A model generated the notes under the pieces. It was not told where the DNA came from, did no database searches, and saw nothing but the letters and a program-made list of their open reading frames with translations. The translations under genes and the position numbers were made by a program. Source: Ampullaceana balthica (lineage: Eukaryota; Mollusca; Gastropoda; Lymnaeidae). Taken from it: a stretch of 64,000 nucleotides of DNA. The DNA is taken from the NCBI GenBank assembly GCA_944989445.1, contig CALYLW010000972.1:162578-226577 (forward strand), in the 5' to 3' direction. Positions 21,668 through 33,367 of the stretch are shown one piece after another; within the stretch, counting starts at the first letter, position 1; each line of letters starts with the position of its first letter.

Positions 21668-22435
21668 AATGAACTAGACGCCCCGTGGCGTAGCATACGC
21701 CGCAGACTTGCTCATGGAGAATGCAAAGAAGTGGAGAAAGAACGGACACAAACTACACAATTTCAGCCTCGCCACTATAAACACCGGAAGTATACATGTA
21801 GGCAGCGTATTGTCGAGCAGAGTGTATGACTGTGCTTCCGTGAGTAAGAACAACGGACATGGCGTCGTCATAGTTATCCCAATGTTCGCAAACCAAGCTT
21901 ACAACCATCTTGCAAAGTTCGAGAGCAAAAATTTCGTCGATGACATTTTTCAATAAATATGCGACTGATAGAAATAAACAGTTACCTGATGCAGGAGTTT
22001 CGACTACATTGAAAGACCTGTTGACTCCACGAAATATATGTTAAGCGGTGGCCATGGTTAGGAAACGAAGAGCAATATGAAGGGGAAAAATTAAAACAAA
22101 GCTTCTGGGACAAACGAAGAGAACAATGGAAAGGCAACGTGGCTAAGACGACTTTAGGAGATACCAAAGCGACTGAGGTGTACACTGTTGTAGGTACAAA
22201 CTGTTGCGCATGCCTGGAGAGGTGATGTTTATGTTCACTAAGAAAGGGGGGAAAAGAATGTAAAAAATATTGGTGGTCTCAAGACATGCACCACCCCTCC
22301 ACTACCTTCACTTGCCAACCGTTAACTGTGATTAGTTGACCCCAGCGAGGGTCATTCGTCATGCTCAGTTGCACATACTTGCGTCGTGGTGTCTCGCATG
22401 GTCTCGTGAAGAGAATAATATATATAGATAGTACA
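21668..22435. mobile_element. unidentified sequence inside the hAT element
   Basis: Begins near AACTAGACGCCCCGTGGCGT with a hairpin GGCGTA-GCA-TACGCC and ends near AATAATATATATAGATAG. It is compositionally different from the hAT flanks and has no coding match. It may be a separate insertion (Helitron-like ends are a possibility) or the element's own 3' UTR. Confidence 0.25.
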
Positions 22436-22673
22436 CTCTTATTATCAAATTAGAAACTGTTTCTTTCAGTTCTAATTTTAAATTGTAAGGTGCATGTGTA
22501 ATGGCGAGTGCATGTGAAATAAAATGACAAGTACATGGTTATAATCAAAAATTCAAATTTTATACCTTCTAATTGTAATTGAAGAAGAAAAATATATATG
22601 CGGCCCGCCTATAACAATAAATTATTCAATGCGGCCCTCCGTAGAAAAAGTTTGCCCAACCCCTGCACTAGAG

Positions 22674-22987
22674 CATACGCACAACGTGTAAAAACACGCT
22701 TCCACGCGAGAAGGGGACAGGGATATGGAAGTCAGTGCTCTTGTCCGCAACCAAATAACTGTTTGGGGAATTCCCGAACGCGAAGACCTCACATTCAAGC
22801 CGAAGCTTGAAACATACCAAAAAGAAAATAAAAAGATGTCATGGCCTTTTAAAAGTGTGTCATGGCATGACAAACAAAAGCTTAAAAATACAACACATCA
22901 GGGTTTGTTGCGGCCCTTAGTCAGAAACAAAAACTTTACGTCAAAAAATTAAATTTCTTTTTATAAGACAGACATGCGATAAATATA
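22674..22987. other. no recognised feature
   Basis: Contains the continuation of the pre-insertion site of the hAT element. No gene seen. Confidence 0.45.
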
Positions 22988-23115
22988 AAGGTTGGTCCAC
23001 ACCTCTCAAATGCTCGCGAGCATTTGATCAAACATCACACGAGCATCATCGCGAGCATTTGATCAAACATCACACGAGCATCATCGCGAGCATTTGAGAG
23101 GTGTGGACCAACCTT
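22988..23115. mobile_element. 128-bp palindromic MITE with 32-bp perfect inverted ends
   Basis: The ends AAGGTTGGTCCACACCTCTC...CTCGCGA are perfect inverse copies over 32 bp and are flanked by TA. The centre holds two direct copies of ATTTGATCAAACATCACACG AGCATCATCGCGAG. TA duplications and this size suggest a mariner-like MITE. Perfect arms imply recent activity. Confidence 0.85.
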
Positions 23116-23581
23116 TAATGAAGCCTAAATAAAATCATATTTCATTTTTTTTTAAAAAAGGAACGAATTTTCAATAGCATATTTATGATTTCATTTAAAT
23201 ATAAAATAAAATTATGAACCGTCCTGATAACGTTTTTTTTAAAATCGCAATAACAATGCCAATGTATAAAATTACTATTGCATTAAATGATTTGAAAATT
23301 ATAATTCCTTGTAGCCATCCATGAAGCCAATGTAGGAGACGGTTGATGTTTGTAGGTACAAGAGACACATGAAATGAGTCAACACTTGTACTTGGCCAAT
23401 ATGAGGAGAAGAGAAGAAATGAAGAAACATTTTGTCTAGAATAACATTAACATATAGAATAGGACTGCGATAAAGCTTTTAAATAAAATACAAAATGCAC
23501 GAAATAATTGTGTAATGAAAGCAATAAATGTAAGCTTTATTATTTAGAATAACCCGAAATTGTTTTTGTATTTTGTATTCT
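23116..23581. other. AT-rich spacer
   Basis: No gene or element recognised. Confidence 0.45.
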
Positions 23582-23743
23582 AGAGGTCAACAACGTAAAA
23601 GCTGGCTGGACAACATAATGGAATGGACAGGGATGAAATTGCATAAATTATTGACCGCCGCTCAAAATAGGCATATGTGGAGATCGTTATCTGTTGATGT
23701 GTCCATGCGCTCCCCCCAACGACCGCAACTGTCACGGGACTGA
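23582..23743 (+). pseudogene. RTE-type LINE ORF2 C-terminus
   Basis: Encodes RGQQRKSWLDNIMEWTGMKL, then HKLLTAAQNRHMWRSL and ending in QRPQLSRD and TGA. R-K-S-W-x-D-x-I-x-E-W-T-G, then a helix with xWR, is the typical tail of RTE-clade LINE proteins. Directly after the stop is a TGATGATGATGAT tail, the short repeat tail of RTE elements. The element is severely 5'-truncated. Confidence 0.87.
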
Positions 23744-24044
23744 TGATGATGATTCTTGTATAATAGTAGGGTGAGACTGCAGTCAGGCTGGTTATAAAAA
23801 ATGTTACAAAACAACGAACTTATCGGCAAAAAACCTTCAAAAACACACACAAAAAAACACAAATAAAATAAAAACTTATCAGCGGTGTTATGACGACGAA
23901 TCCAACAAGCAGAAAGAGGAGGAAGAGAGTAGTACAGAGGTTATAAAGAATAAGGGATGAGTGGGTGTGGCGAATTTTGAACATGTCATTGGGAACAACA
24001 CATTCACCCCATGTGGCGCGAGTGTGCGAGGCTCCCATATTCTC
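23744..24044. other. spacer between RTE tail and SINE
   Basis: Nothing recognised; ends with the left copy of the SINE target duplication (TATTCTC, 24038-24044). Confidence 0.5.
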
Positions 24045-24329
24045 CATGTGGGCGTGGTGGTCGAGTGGCAGCGCGCTCGACTGGCGTACCGATGGTCAGG
24101 GGTTCGAATCCATGTGAAGGCAAGGATTTGTCCTCGGGCCTAGGGCGTCCCTGAGTCACCCAGCTCCGAATGGGTACCTAACACTAGTTAGGCGGCTGGG
24201 TAATGCGTGGAACCCACAAAGCCGTGGCCTGTGAATGCTGCATCACTTGTGAACAGATCATCCGTGATGGTCTGTGGACGCAACTATCTGCATAGAAGGA
24301 GCGTCTGTATAGATAAGATAAGATAAGTC
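24045..24329 (+). mobile_element. tRNA-headed SINE, complete copy
   Basis: The head has a pol III A box (TGGTCGAGTGG) and B box (GGTTCGAATCC). The body contains CTCCGAATGGGTACCTAAC, and the tail contains GCATAGAAGGAGCGTCTGTA followed by GATAA repeats. TATTCTC flanks it (24038-24044, 24330-24336). It matches the copy at 34968-35250 along its length. The tail is shared with the LINE 3' ends at 3196 and 44796. Confidence 0.93.
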
Positions 24330-26535
24330 TATTCTCAAGACTGACTCTGCCGGGCAGGAGAGAATATTCTATTGGTGTTAAGCTAACAGTGCAGGGGATC
24401 CTGAGTGTTGAATGCAATAAGCATTCCCTGGTAAAAACTGGGAAGCCCAACCAGACGTCCAGTGACTTGCTGACCACTTTAGGAACAAGTGGTATCAGGA
24501 GTGGACTGACAACACAACTACTAGGGGGGGTATTCGCTAACATGGTCAAGTCGAACAGACCAGTGGTGGCAGTTGAGTCGCAAACACCAGAGTTTGGTGA
24601 CTCCATTGAGAACGGAGCACGACTCGTACTATAACAGGCCAGATCACAACAGGAACTTCCGGCAATGCAGCCTGACCTCTGAAACGGTGGTTGACTTCGT
24701 GCCCCGCGCTGGACATAGCCGGAGAGATTAGGGTGGCGAGTGAGTCATACGCTCAGACAATGTTGTATGGCACTGCTCAGCAGATGGAGCAAGTTCTCCA
24801 GGTGCTAGCCAAAGCTTTAAGAGAAATATTCTCAATCTAACAGAATACGAGATTAGATTAGAACAGTCTACGCAGGAAGCAGATTTCGTTGTGTATCGGC
24901 TTAAAAAAACCCCACACATGTGAAATAGGTTAATCTTGTGACAATGTCAGCATCTAAAGAGTCTGAAGTAACGAGAAAAAAGTCTTAGCTACTTTGACCT
25001 GTAAGCACAAATAATTCAAGGTAAACAAATTTCAAAGGTCATTAAAGTATTTAGAAAATGTTTGATTCCAGCTCAGTAACATTTCCTCTCAGACAATTGA
25101 CATCAAAAAACTGATTTAGAATTTTAAGGCGAAAACAACAGGGGGTTTTTCATTTGGTTTTTGATACACCCCAACTATTGTTTATTGTCGAACATAATTT
25201 TTAAAATGATTTAGCAAAGTTGCTTTGTGTGCGTTATTTTATAATAGTGTCAATATGTCTTCAAATAAATATGGTTAATTAGCCATTCTATTTCATTTGT
25301 AAGAAAGACGTCACAGGTTCTTAGTTCAATGAGGATTGTGTGTTTGGATGTTAAGATCTCCTTAAGAAGATTCAGAAAAGATAAATAAAAATAAAATAAT
25401 GTTTTAAGTAAAAAGAATTAATTAAATTAGTTTTTTTTTCAAATTTAAGAAGTTGAAAATTTTATTTTAAAAAAAGGACAAAAAGATACAATTAATATGT
25501 ATAATTTTAAAAAAATTTTTAAGCTTCATTATAGACTATTATCAAGTTTAGCCGTTTTGAAAAACGCCTTCATCCTCGCAAGTAAACAAGAATAGTAAAA
25601 TTAATTTAAATGTTATTTTATCTACACAATGAATTGAATCAAATAAAGCACAGTAAAGGAATAATTTAAAGAAACACTTTTTTTTTGTTGCTCCATTTTA
25701 TTGCATGTGTACTGTGCTAATTTTATATCTGCTAAAAATATAAATAAATAATATCCAAAAGAAAATAAATGTAAAATACAATACATTTTTTGGAGTTTAT
25801 TGAAACTTGATTTTTTTCATAATTCAATGACGTAATTCCGAGAAAATCCGTGAATTTCTGGATGCGGCTAGTGGGGGAAACCTTGGCCTCGTTTCTAGTA
25901 AGTAAGTTTAGCTGCTCTTGAATTAGAGAGGCTTGTGCCTTGAAATCTTTTGAATTCTTGTTTGTTTAGTTGTATTTTAGGCTTAGCATTAGATTCACAG
26001 CGTCCAAAAGTTCACACTACAGAATGATGGATTTTTTTATTACTGAAAAGTAAAATAATATTTAGTATTTATTATTTAGGGGAAGAAGCGGTGTAATTTT
26101 GTTTTGAAAGTGAAACGACTGACCTTGAGGAGGAGACCAGAGGCGGAGATTATTGATATATAATTTAATGCTTGTGTGTTTGAGTGTGTGTGTGGAGGGA
26201 GGGGGGCTAAAGCAAAGAGAACGGTGCTATCATTGTTCATTGCTATGACATAGAGAGGCGTACTTCCGGGAATGAAATGTTGTATTTTTACACTTGTAAA
26301 GGGAATAAGTGCAATTATTTTATCCATAAATGTAATTAAGTTTGTAGTTTTATTTTTTTAGGGTCTGGGTTAGGTTTAGTTGTCTATTTTTTAAAATTAA
26401 AATAGAAAAAAAATATAGCAGCCAAAAATACCATATATGGAATGGAGCGCACCGCTCTCTTTGCTTTTACCGGGAGGGGTTGCTTGGCACTGGTTATTAG
26501 CTGCCGTTAACATTGGCCCAATGATTGGGGATTAG
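24330..26535. other. long intergenic stretch
   Basis: 24330-24700 has balanced base composition but no recognisable frame. The rest is AT-rich with poly-A and poly-T tracts. No gene, RNA or element identified. Confidence 0.45.
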
Positions 26536-26665
26536 CATAACACGGTGTCAGTAAGACCATACCGCTACATAACACGGTGTTATTAAGACCATACCGCTAC
26601 ATAACACGGTGTTATTAAGACCATACCGCTACATAACACGGTGTCAGTAAGACCATACCGCTACA
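26536..26665. repeat. 32-bp tandem repeat, 4 copies
   Basis: The unit is ATAACACGGTGTCAGTAAGA plus CCATACCGCTAC. The two middle copies have TTATT in place of TCAGT. Confidence 0.92.
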
Positions 26666-26968
26666 TCATAATGAAAGCCATTTCTCGCGTTGGCTATAAT
26701 AAAATAACCATAAATAAAGACAAATGCAATGTTTGCTTTTTTGTGTTGAAAATATTGTTATTGTTCTAGTGAGAACTCAGTAAAAAAATATTTTTTTTAA
26801 ACTGTTAGTAATTATTAATTTTACTTATCTATTTAGCCAGGCATTTAAGGTGTGTTTTCTACCAAATTTTGAAGTTGACGCTTCAGTTCATATCAATAAA
26901 AAGTAAATAGCCTTGATATCAGGAACGTTGAAGCTTGATGTCCCTTCACGTGACGTATCGCTAGAACC

Positions 26969-27148
26969 ATGGCTGCCCAAGAGAAACCATCATGTATCCG
27001 CGATTCAGCAAGCAATGCCTCTTATATAAAAGATATAAATACAACCAAAGAAAAACAAAAACTTTCGCCAACTTTTGTACCAGAACGTATTCCACGAAAG
27101 ACTTTTTTTTTCGAAGGGGGACTCGCGTCCGCTCAAAGAGTTTGTTAA
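26969..27148 (+). CDS. small open frame, 59 codons, unknown
   Basis: ATG sits in a good context (AACCATGG) and opens MAAQEKPSCIRDSASNASYI, ending at TAA 27146-27148. A CACGTGACGT element (overlapping E-box and CRE-like core) lies about 20 bp upstream. I know no matching family. The frame length is compatible with chance in this composition, so this is only a candidate small gene or first exon. Confidence 0.2.
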   Translation: MAAQEKPSCIRDSASNASYIKDINTTKEKQKLSPTFVPERIPRKTFFFEGGLASAQRVC

Positions 27149-27756
27149 ACTAAGACTCTCCGGTGAAAAGAGGCAGGAAATTGGAATCTCAGCTTCGAGC
27201 GCACTCGTGGGACATCATCTTCATTACAGAGGATGTGGACACACCTCAAGACCTGTGATGCGTGTGTGTTGTGGGGAGGGGGTTCACGCGGTCGGGGGTG
27301 GGGGTGGGTTGGCAGCGGGTGATTTAATGCTGGACGAAGAGATCTCCGTCACAACAATGGTACGGTGAACATAGTTAGATATCTTCAGGAAACTCTCAGC
27401 GGATTTTTTGATGAAGGGTCAGCCACTAAAAATTCAATCACAGAAAAAACAAACAAACAACAGGCAGTACTCTAAGAAGCAATTTGCTAACTTCCGGGTA
27501 TTTTTGAAATTTAATCAAACTGAAACTTGTATCATGGGTTTGATATTTTGATTGTGTTTCCATAGAGTTGTTGAGTTAAAGTAGTTGAAGAGTTGCTTGA
27601 TCCTAAATGTCTACAGTTAAAGTGGTTGAAGGGTTGCCTGACCCCAGACGTCTACGGTTAAAGTGGTTGAAGGGTTGCTTGACCCCCGATGTCTAATCTA
27701 TGAGAATATCAACATAACCAGTGGCTAACTATTGGCTAAGGGGTTATCTGTAAGAA
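27149..27756. other. no recognised feature
   Basis: A GTTAAAGTAGTTGAAGAGTTGC-like phrase of about 50 bp recurs about three times at 27565-27690 as a loose tandem repeat. Otherwise nothing is seen. Confidence 0.5.
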
Positions 27757-28922
27757 CACAACCAAACAACACATGCCCACATTAACCAAACAACACATGC
27801 ACACATTAACCAAACAACACATGCACACATTAACCAAACAACACATGCACACATTAACCAAACAACACATGCACCCATCAACTAAACAACACATGCACAC
27901 ATCAACCAAACAACACATGCACACATTAACCAAACAACACATGCACCCATCAACTAAACAACACATGCACCCATCAACCAAACAACACATGCACCTATCA
28001 ACTAAACAACACATGCACCTATCAACTAAACAACACATGCACCCATTAACTAAACAACACATGCACCCATCAACCAAACAACACATGCACCCATCAACTA
28101 AACAACACATGCACCCATCAACCAAACAACACATGCACCCATCAACTAAACAACACATGCACCCATCAACCAAACAACACATGCACCCATCAACTAAACA
28201 ACACATGCACCCATTAACCAAACAACACATGCACCCATCAACCAAACAACACATGCACCCATCAACCAAACAACACATGCACCCATCAACCAAACAACAC
28301 ATGCACCCATCAACCAAACAACACATGCACCCATAAACTAAACAACACATGCACCCATCAACCAAACAAGACATGCACCCATCAACCAAACAAGACATGC
28401 ACCCATCAACCAAACAACACATGCACCCATCAACCAAACAAGACATGCACCCATCAACCAAACAAGACATGCACCCATCAACTAAACAACACATGCACCC
28501 ATCAACCAAACAACACATGCACCCATCAACCAAACAACACATGCACCCATCAACCAAACAACACATGCACCCATCAACCAAACAACACATGCACCCATCA
28601 ACCAAACAACACATGCACCCATCAACCAAACAACACATGCACCCATCAACTAAACAACACATGCACCCATCAACCAAACAACACATGCACCCATCAACCA
28701 AACAACACATGCACCCATCAACCAAACAACACATGCACCCATCAACCAAACAAGACATGCACCCATCAACCAAACAACACATGCACCCATTAACCAAACA
28801 ACACATGCACCCATTAACCGAACAAGACATGCACCCATCAACCAAACAACACATGCACCCATCAACTAAACAACACACGCACCCATTAACCAAACAAGAC
28901 ATGCACCCATCAACCAAACAAT
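27757..28922. repeat. 24-bp minisatellite, about 48 copies
   Basis: The unit is ACACATGCACCCATCAACCA plus AACA. Being 8 codons long, it gives a Cys-rich VDGCMCCL frame on the minus strand and a MHPSTKQH frame on the plus strand. Both are array by-products. Variants include GACATG for CACATG and ACT for ACC. Confidence 0.96.
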
Positions 28923-29453
28923 GATGTATCTAGAAGGCGAACTACGTTTAACAGTTTGGATTTCGTGTTCACCTGTAAATCTATCTTTAAAAGAAAATTA
29001 ATATTCACGTATTTGATATAAACTTACACTCAAAACTAAATTGCTTCTTCAAACTTTTCTCCCGCTTAGCAATGGTCTATCAGTTAGCAATGTTTTATCC
29101 CGCGGCTCACAAAATTTCAGGAACAAAATAAAATCTGATAGCTATAGTGGCTGGAGACTAAGTTTCTTAATGGAGGTGAATTCATGGCCTTACTCTTTAA
29201 ACCGAAGCTAGTGTCCCACCGGGAAGATGACCTTTAACTGATACAACATCGGCTGATGACTTTCTGCAATTACAACACACCCACCTATTTAAATACATTT
29301 TTTATTTACGTACTTATACAAAGACACCAAACTCCTCTCCACTTTGACTTATTTTAACGCGAAGGACAATACTGTTAATCCATACAATTTAATTGCTTTA
29401 AAGGCTTTCAACATTGCACAATAGTAGGCCGTCAAGACATTGTTGCCTTTAGC
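28923..29453. other. no recognised feature
   Basis: AT-rich DNA with no clear coding frame. Confidence 0.45.
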
Positions 29454-29627
29454 ACCAATGTATACCTTAGTAAAAAAGGATTTTCAACTCGATTGAACTT
29501 GAAAACAAAGCTTAGCAATCGATTGGACCCTGACCCTGACCCTGACGACAGCATCCAACTTTTCCTCACACCAAAATTCCCCGATTCAGATGTAATTGTG
29601 TCAAAAATTAAGCAACATCAGTTCTGA
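29454..29627 (+). pseudogene. possible hAT/ZBED transposase C-terminal fragment
   Basis: 57 codons ending in TGA: NVYLSKKGFSTRLNLKTKLS, NRLDPDPDPDDSIQLFL, then KIKQHQF. The GFS-x-R/L-x-x-LKTK-x-x-NRLD pattern resembles the tail of ZBED5-like hAT transposases. A (GACCCT)3 microrepeat has expanded the DP run. No other parts of the element are seen nearby. Confidence 0.5.
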
Positions 29628-31114
29628 AAGAACTTAACTGTAAAGAGATTTAAAGAAAAAACGTCTGTGTTTTATAATACTAACTGACATATTGATTTAT
29701 CTTAAATTTATAATTTCAGTTTGTTTTTGAAAGTAAATTTGTGTTCATCCGACTTTAACGTGTTTCGCCCTATTTATCATTATATCTAGAATGGCCAGGG
29801 CCATTACGCTTATAACCGTTATAACTATTACATTCGACTGTTTACTTTTATAATCGTTTCAAATAAATGCCTCTTGAAATGTTGATCTTCCGTGTTACGT
29901 TGACTTACAATATCTACGCATAATCCATTTTGAGATTCATTTTTCGACAATTGTCAGTCCTCTAAAACTAACATGACCCAGGCCCATTGGGGGGGGGGAG
30001 GGGTTGGCCTACGACGCTTTGACACCCCCCCACGAACCCTCTAGTTGTGTGGACAGGACATCGCGAATTCGGTGGTAAAGTCAACATGAAATTTTATATT
30101 TTGGGGGTAACGGGAAACAAGTTGACTGACCCCTGCCTTAGATCATGATTTTGTTATATTTTACATCTTTAATTTTTTTTCTTCTACCAATGAGTCCGAA
30201 TTTTATTTAAAAACATTTATGATATCAGAGAAAAAAAGGAATTATTACGTTTCCTTGAGATTCGTCACCCTGAAGTGCGCCACCTAGCGAGTGGTCTCCC
30301 ATCACTTGCATACTAAGTGGATAGAAAGCAAGGGCAGTAACTCGTGGGAACGGCTGCCTCTACGGCCGTCAAGCCAAATACCGGGCACGGGTAAAGTGCT
30401 AAAAGATTTTGCAACACGCAAGAGCAATTTGATTTTCATTAGAGATTTAGAATATTTTTTTTGTTGTTGAAAATAATGGAAGGAAAAAATGCGAGTTAAA
30501 AAAATAAATAATAAAATCTGTGACCGATTAGTTTTCGTCAATCACTTTGCTAAAAACCGGTTGCTTGAACCGGATCTGAAGTTCAGAATATCATTTTTAC
30601 TATTTGATTCTATTTGGAGACAATGAAATTTATAATAAATTTTGGTTTAGATTAGAGTCGCTAACACAAATACATTTAGTTTTTTTTAAAGAAGCAGCGG
30701 CAATTTGTGTAATAAAGTTAATGCGGACAATCTGGTTTTAAAGCAAGTTAGCGCTTGATGTTTTTAAATCCCTTATATTATATTAACGTCACCTTCTTGT
30801 CTCTCTGTCGTGATGCCGCCCGTCCACGGAAAAAAAACAAAATTCAAAAAATGACCCACTTCTCATTATCCCATTGAGCTGAAATTTTTGCACATAGACT
30901 TGTGTCCCGCTAACAATGCATTGTATTAAAATTTCATTTCGATCGAATGTACCTTAATTAAATTAATGAATTTGTAGTTTATCTCTATATACCATGTGTA
31001 GTCGTCTGCTATAGTTGACCTCCACGGGTCACTGGTTTCACTCCAGCCCTCGATGTCACAGGGTCTGTCACGGTCTGTCACGCGGTGCGTATTATATTGA
31101 ACATAATCAATACT
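29628..31114. other. intergenic, no gene recognised
   Basis: A G-run and C-run pair lies at about 29990-30030. A phrase near 30870-30980 (GATCGAATGTACC, TTAATTAAATTAA) recurs diverged at 31395-31490, so an old duplication is present. Confidence 0.45.
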
Positions 31115-31175
31115 TTCAGTTATGTCTCATGTATAAGGGATTTATAGTAAAAAAACTTTGTTTTTACGGGTTGTT
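31115..31175. mobile_element. end fragment of the 2819-type foldback MITE
   Basis: AGTTATGTCTCATGTATAAG followed by GGATTTATAGT and TTTGTTTTTACGGG matches the left terminus of the MITE at 2819-3139. Its partner terminus is not intact nearby. Confidence 0.6.
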
Positions 31176-31666
31176 TGATTTTTTGTCCTACTTGATTGTG
31201 TGAACTTGAAATACCAAAAATTATAGCCGAGCCTCTAGAAATTACACCTTTGTTTCTCCCCTTTTCGATTCCTTATTTTTACAACGTTTTTATTAAACTT
31301 GCTTTCGTGTCCGTCTGTCTGTCAGCAATTGTTCAAATTTGCCAACGTAAAATTAATCCATTTCTGATGGTTCTAGAGAGTTCAAATTTTTAACACAGAA
31401 AGATCTTGGATGACAATACATTTTTATCAAAATTTCAGATCGATCGAATGTACCGTAATTAAATTAAAGCATTTTTAAGTTAATCTCTATATTAACATCT
31501 GTATCCGACTGCCGCTGTTGGATTTCACGTATAGAGTTCACCCCGTGACCTCATCGCCGTGGTATTAAAAAGTTGGGAGGGTGCTGATGAGGTGTTTGGT
31601 AAAATAAATAGAGGTAAAAAAAGATTTTAAAAAAAACACATTTTTATTAGTGGACTAAAAGGAATA

Positions 31667-32340
31667 CAATAAATAAAGGTAAAAAAGTATTTTTAAAAAG
31701 CCACGTTTTTATAAGTGGACTAAAAAGAAGAAAAAAAATTAAAACTTTTAACTTTCAAGTACTTTTATTTAATACGAGCAACAAAGCCCGTTCAAGGACG
31801 TTCCGCCACCGTTCGGTGGCATGGTGAAACTCCCCTCCAACAGCCGTCTCGACAGGCATTACATGTGCATCACGTCAAAAATACTATTCATTATAGTTAA
31901 AATAAATAACTCGTAAAAACAGAGCTTTTGACTATAAATCCCAACGCGCATAACTCAAAATAAAGTCTTGGAAGAAATACTGCACCAAAAATAACTCGTT
32001 TTGAACGTCCACGTAAACGTGTTCAATATGATTGGTTGTAGGAGTCATATGTGTTTGAGGGACCAATCGCTATAGATGACCGGACAGAACGGACAGAAAC
32101 TTGACTTTTATTATATAGGATGACTAAAAACGTGGGGCGGGCGCTTATGAGGTTTTACATATGCAGTTCACTCATTCTCTCACTTATAGATCTCCATTTA
32201 ACTTTTATACCAAAACCCGCCCACGTTTTTAGTCTTATGCAACCAAGGTACTTGAACGTATTAGTTTTAAATTATTTTCTTCTTTTTAGTCCACTTATAA
32301 AAACGTGATTTTTACAAATCCTTTTTTACGCTTATTTATA
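31667..32340. mobile_element. MITE with about 65-bp inverted ends, interrupted
   Basis: The left arm contains CACGTTTTTATAAGTGGACT and then AAAAAGAAG. The right arm (about 32276-32340) is its inverse. Inside lie the dispersed repeat at 31772-32119 and a smaller foldback between GACTAAAAACGTGGG (32122) and CCCACGTTTTTAGTC (about 32232). At least two insertion events are stacked here. Confidence 0.7.
31772..32119. mobile_element. dispersed repeat, copy 2 of 2
   Basis: Matches 14133-14468 from ACGAGCAACAAAGCC to TTATTATATAGGA, with small indels (e.g. an added ACAGAACGG near the right end). Sits inside the MITE at 31667-32340. Confidence 0.72.
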
Positions 32341-32480
32341 ATATTATTGAAGTGAACAAAAATTTAATCGGAGATTCAGTTTAAAAAAAAAGAAAAAAAA
32401 AGAAAAAAGAAAAAAAAAGGTTTACTTTTTAAATTTCGTAGCTATTCCATTCTCTATTTCCTATTCAGCTGTTTATAAAA

Positions 32481-32603
32481 ATGTCGGCCAATTACCAAAA
32501 TGAAAACGAATTCATGAAATATCATTTACGAGTCCAGGCCTATCTCATGGAGATGAGAGACAAGAATGGGTTAATTCTGGAAGCATTCAGCACACTTGAT
32601 TAA
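32481..32603 (+). CDS. small open frame, 40 codons, unknown
   Basis: ATG with A at -3 and TATAAAA immediately upstream opens MSANYQNENEFMKYHLRVQA and ends at TAA 32601-32603, just before a minisatellite. The composition (charged, amphipathic) is protein-like, but the length is within chance. No family recognised. Confidence 0.17.
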   Translation: MSANYQNENEFMKYHLRVQAYLMEMRDKNGLILEAFSTLD

Positions 32604-32621
32604 ACGAATTTGATGCAGTGG

Positions 32622-32905
32622 AAATGTGGACTTGGATGTAGATAAATGTGGACTTGGATGTAGATAAATGTGGGCTTGGATGTAGATAAATGTGGGCTTG
32701 GATGTAGATAAATGTGGACTTGGATGTAGATAAATGTGGGCTTGGATGTAGATAAATGTGGACTTGGATGTAGATAAATGTGGGCTTGGATGTAGATAAA
32801 TGTGGGCTTGGATGTAGATAAATGTGGACTTGGATGTAGATAAATGTGGGCTTGGATGTAGATAAATGTGGGCTTGGATGTAGATAAATGTGGGTTTGGA
32901 TGTAC
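32622..32905. repeat. 22-bp minisatellite, about 13 copies
   Basis: The unit is AAATGTGGACTTGGATGTAG plus AT, with a G/A switch (GGACTT/GGGCTT) alternating between units. Confidence 0.95.
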
Positions 32906-32924
32906 ATTACAAACATAAAAAAAC

Positions 32925-33008
32925 GGTCATGGTCTGTGGACGCAGACCTGCATAGAAGGAGACTCTGTATAGAAGGAGAGTCTGTATGGAAAAGATAAGA
33001 CAAGATAA
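32925..33008 (+). mobile_element. SINE 3' fragment
   Basis: GGTCATGGTCTGTGGACGCA, then GCATAGAAGGAG and a GATAAGACAAGATAA tail match the 3' third of the SINE at 24045. A short internal duplication (AGAAGGAGACTCTGTAT) has occurred. It abuts the 22-bp array. Confidence 0.85.
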
Positions 33009-33367
33009 TTCGTTTGTATCTTTCTTTAGAGTGGTAGACAGCGCAACCTGCTCCAGGTAGCTCTTATCATCCCAAAAGTTACTTATATACACATATGTAG
33101 CACCTGACTTTTTTTTTGAGGTGGGGAGGGGTCGTCCGGATAGTGAGGCTATTTACTTCACTTTCATAGTTTTAGAACCACTGTACATCAACGCATTAGG
33201 ATTAAGCCAAACGTTGGTTACGCACGCAGCAAAATGCGCCGTGGATTCACTGCTCCAGATAGCTGATTGCGTTCATTGATAACGAACTTTGGCCCTCCTG
33301 TCTTGGAGAGACATTCCATGTTCGAGTAAAGGGGGATTACTCTGGGCGCCCGAAACTGGACCTTCCA
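33009..33367. other. no recognised feature
   Basis: Unique DNA without a recognisable gene. Confidence 0.45.

Larger units (their letters stand above)
19475..22665 (+). mobile_element. full-length hAT transposon (3,191 bp), inactive
   Basis: An 8-bp target duplication CACTAGAG flanks it exactly (19467-19474 and 22666-22673). The left terminus is CAGGGGTGGGCAAACTACGA and the right terminus is the inverse of TTTGCCCAACCCCTG. Subterminal GCGGCCCGC words occur on both sides. It encodes a broken BED/GTF2IRD2-like transposase (19819-21540). About 0.77 kb of unrelated sequence sits between the transposase end and the right terminus. Confidence 0.95.

Noticed and set aside
24045..24120. Functional tRNA gene
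   Set aside because: Pol III A and B boxes are present, but the sequence continues into a SINE body shared with another complete copy and flanked by target duplications.
27736..28917. 393-residue Cys-rich VDGCMCCL protein, metallothionein-like at first sight
   Set aside because: Pure product of a 24-bp minisatellite. The plus strand is equally open (MHPSTKQH), and there is no non-repeat domain.
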